64,000 nucleotides of DNA, from assembly GCA_020744425.1 (NCBI GenBank), contig JAGMUV010000004.1:2480001-2544000 (forward strand). Direction: 5' to 3'. This document shows positions 45,708-56,788 of the stretch, in pieces (position 1 is the first letter of the stretch; every line of letters begins with the position of its first letter). The stretch comes from Dactylonectria macrodidyma. Its lineage: Eukaryota; Ascomycota; Sordariomycetes; Hypocreales; Nectriaceae. The translations under genes were made by a program, and so were the position numbers. A model generated the notes under the pieces. It made no database searches. It saw only the letters and a program-made list of their open reading frames with translations, and was not told the DNA's origin.

Positions 45708-47500
45708 CTAAATAAAAGGAAACAAAACTGGTGGTCGTCGTGTGGATTGATCTTCCGGGTCCACCTCTTTCCGCATCTGTCGGAGGGATATAGGGTCAAC
45801 CACGTTGCAGGGCAAGTTCAAATGATGAATGGCATCGCCATGAGACACGATCTCTTCGTAAATCAGCCGCTTGAAGATCTGGAGCTTGAGGTCATGGAGT
45901 TGCAAGGCAACGCGTTGCCGCACTTTTATCATTCCAGGGGTAAGATCTAAGTCCCACGTACTACGCCAGGTGATAGAGGCATGTTCTTCATCAACCTGAT
46001 ATATGATGGCACTGGCGCTCCCTTTGAACCCTCTCCAGATCACTAGACGACGGAGACTGGGTATTCGTAGAGCAGCAGCCCCAGGATAATACAGTAACCA
46101 TTGAATGCTCTGGCCGTTTTGTGCGTGCAAAAGTTGTGATGTGAGTGCCAACGACCGCAGATTTTGCCAAGTGAGCGCTGGCGTATAGGTTCCAAAGAAA
46201 TCCGCAGCGTCAACCATGTATGAAATTGACAGTTCCTCGGGATCGACACTTCTGGACACCAAAGCCTCGGTTACTCTATAGCTTCCTCGCCGGTAAATAG
46301 CCATGTTGGCATGTTCGGGAGTACCTCGCGAGAAGCGATTCGCGCGGACTGTTGCAGCCAGATTCTCGTCAAAATCTTCAAACATCGATAGTGTCTTGAC
46401 AGTTTTAGGAAATTTAGAATGAAGGAACTCTTGGGTCTGGGTCTTGGTCTTGATCTAGAAAGAAGTATCTAAATTCTGTAAGATATGTTAATGACCATGG
46501 TGTCAGATGGATATTGCAGGGACACCTACGCTCATCAAGCATATTGGTCGTGCGAGTCCCATACCCGCCATGGCTCAAAGACGCGGTGTTCTAAGCAACA
46601 GAGCTTGCTTAACATTGTGTGGAGTGTCATAGGATGAAAGCTACGGCGTAACTGTCGTCGTATGATAAGGCTTGTGACTGCGCAGACTGTAGCCAGCCCT
46701 TTCCCTCTCAGCTGAGACTGAAGGGCTCTTTCGTAGAGGCTTAAGAAGGCATTTATCGGAGGCTTTTTAACCTGGCGACCATCCACCCAGCCATGCCGGC
46801 GGTCATGCCATCCGGAGCTGACTTGCATGGGAGGCGCAACTTTGGTGTCTTCGTACTCCGGTCTGAATGAGTAACGCTTGAACCAGTGCTCTGAATCGCT
46901 CGGTGAATACACATTGAGCTCCAACGCCAAGTCGCCGTCTTTTCCCCAGGTACTAAGAACCGAAAACAAGTTCCAGATCCCTTGCCAGATGATAGCGGTG
47001 TTGCGGATAGTGTTCTGACGATACTAGTCCAATTTCTTGCACGTCTCGCGTGTGTATCTTGGCAACTCAATCTCGAACAAGATATGGCGGATCAGCTTCC
47101 TCAGGCGAATAGTATTGCGTGTGAAATCGTCTGGGGAAGACAGCCCTACTCGAACCCGGTGAAAATTGTGCTTCTCAAGGGCGAGCTGCCACTCCTTGCA
47201 GACGGATGCAAATTAAGCCCAGCTTGGCAGCCTTTGACATGTGATGGCCTCCAGATTCACGAGGCGAATCTCCATGGGTAGAGATGACCATGGCCCGCTT
47301 TTCTCTGCGCTGCTTCTTCCGGCACTACGAAGCCTCATGTTGTGGCTGCTAGGAACAACGCCACGTCTGTTCGCCATGATGACAAAAGTGTGGTGTTGAG
47401 ACGAGGAAGGGAAAGGACTCGGAGATTCGTCCAGACTGTCGGCACCTTTTTCTCTTGGCTTCGCGAGCTGCGAAGTGTACCAGCTTAAATAGTCATTCAT
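45708..47500 (-). pseudogene. F-box-like gene disabled by two nonsense codons
   Basis: A two-exon model (47500-46565, 46454-45708) gives one frame of 560 codons with every splice phase correct and only two internal stops: TAA at 47215-47213 and TAG at 47026-47024. Protein similarity continues across both: ...QRLPSWA-stop-FASVCKEWQLALEKH and ...RETCKKLD-stop-YRQNTIRN. The N-terminus holds an F-box (WSSLPMEIRLVNLEAI, then SVCKEWQ); the C-terminus reads as the leucine-rich half of the same fungal family (FPKTVKTLSMFEDFDENL). No intron can remove either stop without breaking the frame. Both would be one C-to-T change from a glutamine codon (CAA, CAG) in a CpA context. It is likely recently inactivated; stop readthrough is possible but unsupported. 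Confidence 0.82.
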
Positions 47501-48801
47501 GATTTAGATTTTCGCTTATTTTTTAATTATGTCTCGCAGACCGTCTTAACCAAACCACCCTACGACCTGGATGGAGTTCGTGTAAAAGTCATCTTCACAG
47601 TACTGGCGTAAGACGTTAAAGCGCCTACTCACCTAGGTAGAAAAAACCTGGATAGAGTCTATGTTGAGTCACATTCACTGGCATAATACATTAAAATACC
47701 TACTTGCCTTGGAAGGGGAAAACTAAGATAGAAAACTCCGAGTCAAAAGAGCGTTGGTAGGCGCAGTGAGCAAGACGAACTCATGGCGGACAGCCTGCCG
47801 CAGCGGTGCTGTGGGTTCTTACCTTGTAGGGCACATGGTGCAGATCCGGTTCGGCCGCTAATCCATTATCAGGGTGAACGAACTGGCTGCTGCGAGCGCA
47901 GCGTCTATGTCACTCACTGCCTAACGGTTCAAGCCAGAACAGCAATTACTGCAAGGCAACAAATGTCTTGCTGGAATCATCCATGTGACTCCGGCCGGCT
48001 GGGCCGGAGCGAATAGACCCAGCCCAGCGGGTAGACGATCTAATAGTAGATTTCAAGGCATCCCAGGCTAGAGCCCAAGTGGATCGCTGACACCTTCACA
48101 GGTTGAACCGTCGTATCGGGTGTCGTCAGACGTGTCTAGCTGCCCATCCCGAGCAAGCGTCGTTACGTAGCTGCAGTGTTGCCCCATCACATCATGACCT
48201 GTCACGGCCTATTGCGGCCTCTTATTGCCTGTCCTGGCCTCTCCCACCCCGACCTGCCACGACCTGTCAGAAGTCGTCGAGTCTCAATGGCTGCAGCATG
48301 CAGACTGCAGCGTCATCCGCCGGCTGCTTCGAACCCCTCCAACCCTCCTCTGTTCAGTCTTGGCCTCTTCAGTTCTGCCGTAGGGATCCTCTTTTCAGGC
48401 CCATTCTCTCGACCCAAGCCCTTCTTTTTCCCGGCGCCTGCACAGAAAACTCGCCCCAGTCTAGAATGACCTCCGAGGCCGACCTAGCCTCTCGACTGCT
48501 AGACCCTATCAGAGCCGCCTGACAACTCATATCGCATTATGGGCTCCCCTTCGTAGTTGCCCGTTCCATTGGCCCAATGTCGTCAAACATATGCATCCTA
48601 AGTCGGCCACATGCGATGGCGAGGCCCAACGTACCCCTCTCTTGAGATGACTGGCCCGGGTCTCGCCAGGTCACCGACCTGCGAATCTCTCCTCTATTTT
48701 GTGTTCTCCGTCTGTCCTCTTCTGGCTCACTCCGCGTCTGCGTTCGTCTCTTGATCGTTGATTGAGCCTCCAAACGAGCCTCAAGGCCCAAGTTCGCAGT
48801 C
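47501..48801. other. gene-free stretch
   Basis: Leader side of the F-box pseudogene, the diverged 80-bp duplication, and the promoter or leader of the acetyltransferase-like gene. Between about 48180 and 48260 GACCTGTCA-like words recur irregularly. No gene is supported. Confidence 0.5.
47566..47722. repeat. diverged tandem duplication of about 80 bp
   Basis: Unit 1 (47566-47646) and unit 2 (47647-47722) both begin CCTGGAT-GAGT and both run through TGGC-TAA-AC-TTAAA and CCTACT-CC. Where unit 1 has CG, unit 2 tends to have CA or TA (GGCGTAAGACGTTAAAGCG against GGCATAATACATTAAAATA). Transitions dominate. It lies just upstream of the F-box pseudogene. Confidence 0.7.
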
Positions 48802-48928
48802 ATGGCGGACAACGACAGCCCTTTCACCCTGGTTCGCGAGTCCAGCAAGTCCACCCTCCACAACAAACCCATCTCCCCAGCAGAGAGGACCACGGCTGAC
48901 CAAAGCTCCCGCAGGCTTCTATGACCGC

Positions 48929-50482
48929 ATGTTCTTCATGTGCCATCGACTTGGAATCCAGTCCAACATCCTTGTGTCAGCCCGATATGTTCCAACGGAC
49001 ACGGACCTAGACGCCGGAGCCCGGCTCTCCCGCTCCGCCATTACCGCGGCTCTTCGGACGGTCGTCGAAACTCACGCCGCTCTCCGGATTGTGGGGGTTG
49101 TGCAACCGTCGCCCAAGTACGACAGCCACCACTTGCATATTGGCATGTTACACACCATCGACGTGGACCAGTGCATCGAGTTCGTCGACCATGTCGACAG
49201 CGCCGAAACCGACTTCTTTGAGCAGCTGCACAACAATTGGGAGTGGTTTGAGGAGAAACCTGATCGTCCATGGTGGCGAGTGTACGTAGTAGGAGGTCGT
49301 GATGTTGTTTTCGTTTTGCATCATCTCGTCGCCGATGCCAACTCAGGTTTGGTCTTCCACCGGACATTGCTTCGAGCACTCAACTCGCTCCCGCCGGGGG
49401 GGCCAGCATTGGTTGACCCAATCGTCACCATCGACCCGAGAACCACTTCGCTGTTCCCAGAGCCGATGACCCTCTCCCGCCATAAACCCTCCATTCCGGA
49501 ATTAATCTGGGGGCAGATCAAGCGAGCTTTGATTGCCCTCGTATTTGGCTTCGCCTTCCTCTTCAGTCGCATGCGGCCCGCCAAGCCATATTTTAGGTCT
49601 GTCACTGACATTGCGCCGTCTGAAATGCGCACGATTACTCGCGTCTCATCACGCCGAATTCCAGCAAGCAAAATGTCAGCCGTGCTCGCAGCTTGCAAGG
49701 ACCACGAGACTACCTTCACGGCGCTGCTCATGGTCATGTTGCTGGCGACGTTTTCCGTTGACCTGTTTCCTCAAGATAAAGTTGGCTGCTCTCGATACGC
49801 TTTCGATATTCGGCGGTATATTCAGATGCCCCAGCTTAGCGACGAACTTGCTAGCGACGGAGTGATGATGAACGGCGTCGGAGGGAGTTTCCACACCCAC
49901 TGGCTCAGCAATTACCGGAAAATAGTAGCCAAGCACAGTGACAAGAGTGGGAAACTAGAGAGCGTGCCTTCCATTAACACTGAAGCTACTTGGAAGCTAG
50001 CCAAGTGCTACCGTCAGTCCATGCAGAAACTAATCCCCACCAAGTTCATGCGGTCTTGGATGGCAGGGACATTGCTAGGTAGCACTCTCGAAAGCTTTGT
50101 GGAAAAGACACTCGAGGGGATGGGTCGAGTCACCAGCAACTCGTTTCTAGTTTCGAACCTGGGGGCTTTCACCGTCCAGACGGCTGGAACGACAGGAGGG
50201 GACCAGAAACTGCCCCAGCGTTGGAGAATCGACGACATGCAGTTCTCAGCGGCGACCGTGAATGGCAACGTCGGCAGTCGCGGTTTCGTCTTCAACGTGG
50301 TTGGGGTCAAGGGAGGCGATACGGTGGTCAACCTGTCCTATGAAGAGGGCGTAGTGGGTAGGGAAACAGCAGAGGGCTTGCTGGAGTTGACCATGGACAA
50401 GATCGATTCATTGCTGGCGTGCGAACACAGACAACGTATAGGTGAGTTGTCCGACCAAGCAGTTGATTCCTTTGCTCTATGA
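48929..50482 (+). CDS. alcohol acetyltransferase-like protein (AATase/Sli1 type)
   Basis: 517 aa from ATG 48929, the first ATG of the main frame. Family hallmarks: the HHxxxD-type catalytic motif in LHHLVADANSG (H131, H132, D136) and the C-terminal SNLGAF and FNVVGVKGGDTVVNLSYEEG strands, in the two-lobed fold shared with condensation domains. Enzymes of this family move acetyl from acetyl-CoA to alcohols or amines; the yeast relative Sli1 acetylates a drug amine. A hydrophobic stretch (RALIALVFGFAFLFS, about 195-210) may bind membrane. The N-terminus is in doubt: similarity continues upstream (TKAPAGFYDRMFF) with no ATG, while a good ATG at 48802 (MADNDSPFTLVRES) opens a different frame that stops at 48924. 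Either a one-base error or mutation, a missing upstream exon, or a short upstream frame would explain this. Confidence 0.82.
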   Translation: MFFMCHRLGIQSNILVSARYVPTDTDLDAGARLSRSAITAALRTVVETHAALRIVGVVQPSPKYDSHHLHIGMLHTIDVDQCIEFVDHVDSAETDFFEQLHNNWEWFEEKPDRPWWRVYVVGGRDVVFVLHHLVADANSGLVFHRTLLRALNSLPPGGPALVDPIVTIDPRTTSLFPEPMTLSRHKPSIPELIWGQIKRALIALVFGFAFLFSRMRPAKPYFRSVTDIAPSEMRTITRVSSRRIPASKMSAVLAACKDHETTFTALLMVMLLATFSVDLFPQDKVGCSRYAFDIRRYIQMPQLSDELASDGVMMNGVGGSFHTHWLSNYRKIVAKHSDKSGKLESVPSINTEATWKLAKCYRQSMQKLIPTKFMRSWMAGTLLGSTLESFVEKTLEGMGRVTSNSFLVSNLGAFTVQTAGTTGGDQKLPQRWRIDDMQFSAATVNGNVGSRGFVFNVVGVKGGDTVVNLSYEEGVVGRETAEGLLELTMDKIDSLLACEHRQRIGELSDQAVDSFAL

Positions 50483-52372
50483 AATGACTATATGCTCATT
50501 CGAGATTACTATATGACAGCATCAGTCGAGGAGTAATAGAGTACGCATACCATAGCACCGTGTGGGGGAGTAGTGGAGGGCCGCTCATAGTAGGTGTTTC
50601 AACCCAACTGTGGGACTCGGGAACCAATCTAGGGACTCGGCCCGGGCTCGGGAGAGTCACCAGGCTGCAGCGGGCAAGATGGAATGATGGACCGCAGAGT
50701 GGGGATGCCGTGTACTTTTGCAATGGCCAGCCGTCCTGGGAGTGATGAGGTTATGACGAGCCGTGACTCGGCTGATGCTGCATGTAGGCCAAGGCCGTAA
50801 TGGTTGAACGGGGCAGACTCCCGAAAGTAGGTAGGGAGGAATGTGAGAGGCCTTGGCGTTGGGATGGAGCGGGGAGAAATGCTTAATTACCTTGGCAGTC
50901 AGGAACAAGAACGAGGAACAAAACTGGTTTTTCTTCCCTTAGTTTACGACGGGACATGGCGCCAGAGCGAGGTGATTTCGAGCTGAGGGCTCGGGACATG
51001 GCGCTCATTAGATGGCGGGGTGGCATGTTTGGACCTGCACTTGCGTCAGAGGTCGCCCACATGAAGCGGAAAGGAGAAGAAGAGGAGAAGGAGGGCGAAT
51101 ATACGATGAAGCCTCGGTCTGTAATTGGTGGAGGATATTGTCTTCCCATCAACGTAAACTGGGCCTGACGTGCCTTTGATTTTGTTCTTTGGAGCTCTCC
51201 AACTGTCTTTCTCTCTCTTTTGGAGTCTCGCTGATGAGGGTCTTGACACGGGTGATATGACATGACTAGACACCCAAGATGCTGTCACAAGCTAGGAGAG
51301 TAGGGCTGACACCAAAAGGATGCGTAGACACTAGCAACCAACACCGTGATTAGGCGCGAGTCGAGAGCCCGATGGGACACGAACATCTGGGGAGATGGGC
51401 GGAAACCCTCTCAGACGACATGGGGGCGGCCACTGATTCATCCAGGTGGGCTCGAGCCTCGAATCACTATCGCCGCTGTAAAGTATGCCATCCCCCCGCA
51501 AGTCACAGATTACAGTGGAGGATCGAGACAATGCGCGTACCTCTGGAAAGCCCCTCCCCCTCGACTAACAAGACCCTTGCCCCTTGCATCGCCTTTGTCA
51601 CCGCTAAGCAGCCCGGGCCGTGTTGTCTCGGCCAATAACGGCAGACTCAATCGCATTGCATCCTATCCACTAGGCCCTTCCTTCTGGCCCAGTTCGTCAG
51701 TGTGCGTCTGCGCCCGCGTTAGCTGGCTCGTCTGCCGTTGGCCGGGATTCCTTGTGCGACGCAAAGGTGCTCTGAGAACTTCTGGGACGTATCAAATGTC
51801 CGAACGCTGTCGTGCCTCGCTTTTTTTTTTTTGGTTTCTTTTTTCGTTTCCCTTGCCTTTCAGCCCGTCTTCGGTGTTTTTTTTTGTTTTTTTTTTAGGT
51901 GGCATGGTGAACTTTCCTGATTTATGCGCCGCCCCGCGCCCCCCCTTGGCTAATTTACGAGAGATAATCCATCGTATCTAGGGAAGGAGGCCGAGGGTGC
52001 AAGGCGACAGGCATGATGGAGGAATACCTACCTACCTAAGGAAACCACTACAATCCACGTACGTACCTAGCAAAGCGTACTTCATACTGCAAAAGTTGCA
52101 AGATGGTCTTGGCTTAGAACCGGGCCCTTGGGTGAGACAGTGTTGGGATCAGAGCAGATCGATAGTTGTGATAGCATTCCATCTCCCGGGTCGTCTAAAC
52201 CTGCCCATCTTGGACCAGTTCGAAGACACCCTCATCCCTCCTTTTGCTCCGTCTGGTCGGTCCTTCTACGCATGATATTCTGCTGCGACCTTGAATTCAA
52301 TTGGTTGTGGATATTCGCGGTAGGGCAGATAGGTAGGGCCCTTTCCTTTGGGCGTCCTTTCCTGGCCCGATG

Positions 52373-52408
52373 CGACTCTCCCGTCCGACTCTCCCGTCCG
52401 ACTCTCCC
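52373..52408. repeat. 13-bp tandem repeat
   Basis: CGACTCTCCCGTC twice, then ten bases of a third copy, all perfect. Confidence 0.9.
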
Positions 52409-53600
52409 ATCATTTTCTCGACTCGGTCAGGCGGTCGCCCTCCTTCTTTTCCCTTCTCTCACACCTCCTCTCCTCCACCTGGTCAAAACTCTGGCTTTCC
52501 ATTCCCGCTTCGCCAAGCAACCCAAGCCACCAGGTGCGTTTGTCAACTAATTAGTTGCTGGACCTGCGGGCTACGAATACTACGTACGCAGCACGCACTC
52601 CCTAGGCCGGCTCTCGGGATGTGCCTATTTCCCGTCGAATCCCCCCGGCCGCAATCTGCAATCTGCTGTAGCTGCCTCGCCTAGTACCAACACATGCCAG
52701 TGATTACCTACCAACTGTCCGTGTACGGCAAAACGATAATTACGATCTCACCAAATTATTCACACTATCAATCATCAAGCACGCGCGGCTCGGGCTCGGA
52801 CTCGGACACGGGCCTTGACTTCGACCACATCCAAAATAGCCCCAAACCCGTGACGATCTGGAGCTGCCGCCCGCTGTTGGTCATCGCGGGTAGTTTGATT
52901 TGTTTTCTTCCTGGTCTTCCTGGCCTTCCGGCAGGCAATCGCGCGACCCTGCAGGCTTCCTGCACAGCACACAACGCCCTATCTGATCTGAGCCGTCCCT
53001 GTCTGTCATTCATCCATCCCGCTGGATCTATCTCTATCCCCCTTGTGTGTTTGTTGGTCGGGCTCAACAACTAAGGTAGCTAGCTGCTGCCTGGTTCATC
53101 AGGTTTGAATCGAGTCGACAAGCTAACCTAGCTTATCTGATCCCGCATCCCTTGATCTGATCTTGGTCTCGGCCTTGGTCCTGGTCTCAGACCCTCAGCC
53201 TTAGAGTCTTTGCTACTGGCCTGACCCGCAAGGGAGGCACCTGGCGTCAAAGTTGGCTTCCCGCTATCCCGCTACCGCTGTCTGCCCGTGCCAGGGGGGC
53301 CCGAAACTCACCCGTCGCTCCATCCACCCATTCATCTATCGACATTGATCCAGAGAGAATACGGGAGCAAAATCGAGGTCAATTTTTGCGGTTCTTTGTC
53401 CGGGCTGGACTACCAAGTACATCCTACAGTTCCCACCCTCTTAGGCCTCCTCCACCTGCCAAGTCGTTGTCACCTGTCACACCACAGCTGCCACGACCTA
53501 CTGTCACTGCCTACTGTCGCGGTCCCCAGTTCAACTCTCCCTTTGCGCCGCTGCCGGAAACACGCTGCCAATGCCGCTGCCGCCGTTGTAACCGCTGCCG

Positions 53601-53720
53601 TATCCGCTGTTCTATCCATTGTTCTATCCGTTGTTCTATCCGCTGTTCTATCCGCTACCGTACCCGCTGTTCTTTCTCTATCCGCTGTCTCTATCCGCTG
53701 TCTCTATCCACTGCCGCTGC
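53601..53720. repeat. degenerate CCGCTGTTCTAT repeat
   Basis: About eight imperfect 12-13-bp units of CCGCTGTTCTAT and CCGCTGTCTCTAT directly upstream of the Zn2Cys6 start codon. It is pyrimidine-biased on the coding strand. If it were translated in frame with the gene it would encode a Val/Leu/Ser-rich low-complexity stretch, so I treat it as leader. Confidence 0.75.
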
Positions 53721-53734
53721 CGTGTGGGCAAACA

Positions 53735-56700
53735 ATGGACGGCGCCGCCGTCATGGCTATTCCTGCAACCATGCCCTCAGTCCTCGGCACCACCGACGGC
53801 CCTGATCGTACAATCATCCATGGTAGTACGATCCCTCATCACGGCAGTACAGGGAATATGATCCGCCATCATGGTAACACAGCACCAGACGCCGCTGCCG
53901 CTGTCAATACTGTCCAACCCGACTCGGAGCCGGACACGGCTCCGGCTCCTGGTGCCGTCGCCGCCGCCGGTACCGCTTCCGCCATCATCAAGCGCCGAGC
54001 CCCAATTGCTTGTCGAAGGTGGGTTCCATCTCCGTTCCCTATCCGCCGTTGCGGCTCCGATGTCCAACCCTCGTTGGCTCCATCTATGGTCCCGTCCCCT
54101 CTCCCGGATCCTCACCGTCTACCACTCCTCCATGTTTTAATTCCTTATCACAATTTTCCGTCATACTCGAAACATTCCGTCCTTGTGACATCTAGCTAAC
54201 CGCCGGCGCGGCTGTGTAGATGTCGCCGGATGAGGAGTAAATGCATCCATGATAAGGCCCAACCGCCATGCAAGGCTTGTCTCGAGTCCGGGCTCAGTGC
54301 CCAAGACTGGTATGTCATCTTCTACCTCCCTTCCCGCAACACGGAAGTGAAAGGGTGCCCGCTGAGACGGTCCAATACCTTCTAGTATCTTTCCTGTTCG
54401 AGGTCAACCAGACAGTGATCGTGAGTTTCGCCACCCACGTATGAGAGCCGACAAGACGTCCAGGCGCGACCCCGCCAAAGTCAGACGAGACATTCTCGAT
54501 GCCCCTGTTGTGCGTACTTCGGGCCTAAAAGGCGATGAATGGGACCGGCTGCCTCCCCTACCAGACCTCATCGACGGCGTAAACCGGTTCACCCGCCATT
54601 ACTTCCAATTGGGTTTCATCCCTAAACAACATTTCCCTGCCAAGCTTCAACACGATCATCGCTCTGTCAGCGTCTTCCTTGTCGTCTGCATTCTTAGCAT
54701 CTCCGCGCGCCTAACTCCTGCTCTCGCTTCCCGGTATGGCTCTGGTATCCAGGCCGCAGAGTTTTTCATGGAGCGCGCATCTCAACTCGCGTATGGTGAG
54801 CTTTACCAAGAGCCTACTCTCGAGAGATGCCAGGGGTTCTATCTCCTGAGCATTGCTCAACAAGGCAGCGGGTTGAAAAACATGAGCTATGTAAGTTGCT
54901 TTTGGCAAAACCACGCACGCATAGCCCAGCGAATTAACATCACAGATCAACATGGGGGTTTCAATGCGAATGGCTGCTCTGATGCGATTACACCGTGAAG
55001 AGACTTACGAAATCCATAACCCCAGCCCAGAAGTCATTATGCGAGCTGAGTCGGCGCGAAGGACTCTGGTACGTCGAATCTGTCACCATGAGTCCCCGAA
55101 TGTACTGACCACGTCTAGTGGATGCTTCATAGCCAGGATCAACTTCACTCCAGCCCCTACTCGCCAGTTTCACTGGCCGCCTCCGACATCACAGCTCTCC
55201 TCCCCTGCGATGAACAAGACTTTACTACCGGCACTCAGCCTCGCTCCCGTGCCGCCCTCGAGGGCACACCCCCAGCCAACGAGAACCCGGCGCTCATCTT
55301 TGACCAAGGCCGTTCGCTCTTTGCATCACTAGTTCAGGCTCATCACTTTTGGGGAATAGTTAGCCGTCGCGCAGTTAATTTCACCCGGAGCAGCGACCCC
55401 TGGGACGCTAACAGCGAAGTTGCCCTTGTCATCAAGAGGCTGCATGACTGGGAGCAAGGCCTACCCCAAGAACACCAATGGAGTCACTTCTTTTTGAAAG
55501 GATACAAGGCAGATGGCCAAGACCTAGTATGTTCCTATTCGCAAACGCCACAACAAATACTAACGCGGCTAGGCATATCTTGGTGTAACGATGATTCCGC
55601 GACTGTGCAATATTGTGTCTCGACGACCCTACTTAATAGAGTGAGCGTCCCAAATCGACTCTTTTGAAGAATCACCACTGACAACATTAGTCTCTTGACC
55701 ATCAGCACCAAGGACGAACAGAAACAGGCTTTCTTCTCGACCCTCTCCTACGAGCTCTTCCACAACGTGCGTCGTTTGTTTGACCAAATCGACGCTCAGT
55801 TCACCGGCCGCTCCCCCGATGAAAGTGTGGGTGCTCAGATGGCCGCTTTCTGTGTATATAGTTGTGGTCTCTTCGCGACTTATCTCTGCCGGTACCAAAA
55901 TAGTATGTCTTACCATCTAGATGATACCCCGTCACGATGAATCGGGAATGTGCTCGCTAAGACGTGACAATAGTTTGCCCAGACCCCTCGATTACACGCG
56001 ATGGTCCTATGATGCTTCATCGCACTCTCGCCATCCTCATGGAGTGTAAAGAAGTCTGGCCGCTGGCCTCGCGCTGGGTCGAGGCTCTCGAACGTTTCGC
56101 CCGCGACCCCAACGGGTCATTGGTAGCCGAGGGCAGCATGGCCGACGGCAAGGACCCTATTCCCAATCCTGTGGCCATCACCGCGCCGTCGTCCTTGAAT
56201 ATCACGGCGATACCCATTCCAGCCTCAGCTTCCTCAGTCACATCGCCGACCTCTTCATCATTCTATGATCGGACGCGCGGTTCTTTTGACGCTGCCCACT
56301 CGTCCTCCACACTTCAATCACCATCCTCACACGAACTCATGACGCCCCTCACGACGCCTACCAACCACATCGTCTCCTCACACTTTACCCAACAACAGCC
56401 TCAACATCAGCAACATCATCAACATCAACAACAGCATCAGCTTCCTCGGCAGCAGGAACACCACCATCAACAGCAGCAACCCATTCCCATCCATGACGCC
56501 CAGCCCTATATCCAGCAACAGCAATTACCTGCCCACATCCACATGGCCCCCGGCAATACAAACACCCTGGGCATGCTCATCGAGGCCTTCGACTATTCGC
56601 CACAACTCGCGGCTGCGGTATCCGTACAAGGCTACCCGCTCCCCAATGGAAACCCCATCGCTGTCGCCGGAGCGCCCAACGCCAACTTCTATCCCTCCGC

Positions 56701-56788
56701 CGACGGCTTCGAGAACGAGCTGCAGTTCTACATCAATGGCCCCCAGGATTGGTTACCGCCCAACGGCGTCTTCGACGGTTACAGTTAG
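53735..56788 (+). CDS. Zn2Cys6 transcription factor
   Basis: Eight exons (53735-54018, 54220-54309, 54386-54890, 54946-55068, 55119-55526, 55573-55640, 55691-55902, 55974-56788) give 834 aa with all phases correct. Introns 1 and 2 split the zinc cluster, which is only seen after splicing: six cysteines in CX2CX6CX8CX2CX9C spacing from about residue 93 (ACRRCRRMRSKC ... PPCKACLESG ... DC), binding two zinc ions and usually CGG half-sites. The middle (about 175-600) is the fungal-specific regulatory domain, with the motif RASQLAYGELYQEPTLERCQ and the INMGVSMRMAALMRLHREE helix. The C-terminal 250 residues are Ser/Pro-rich, with a Gln/His run (about 705-750) typical of activation regions. Intron 1 is long (201 nt). 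An earlier start is open in frame but would be low complexity. Target genes unknown. Confidence 0.92.

Larger units (their letters stand above)
50483..53734. other. 3.2-kb gene-free stretch
   Basis: No domain on either strand. The right 2 kb are pyrimidine-rich, with T runs at about 51822 and 51880-51897, a 13-bp tandem repeat and a degenerate repeat immediately before the Zn2Cys6 gene. This fits a long promoter and leader of that regulator. Confidence 0.45.

Noticed and set aside
48176..48522. open frames of 97-139 codons before the acetyltransferase as an upstream exon
   Set aside because: No sequence resembling the family and no clear donor-acceptor pair joining them to the main frame; left only as an alternative in the findings.
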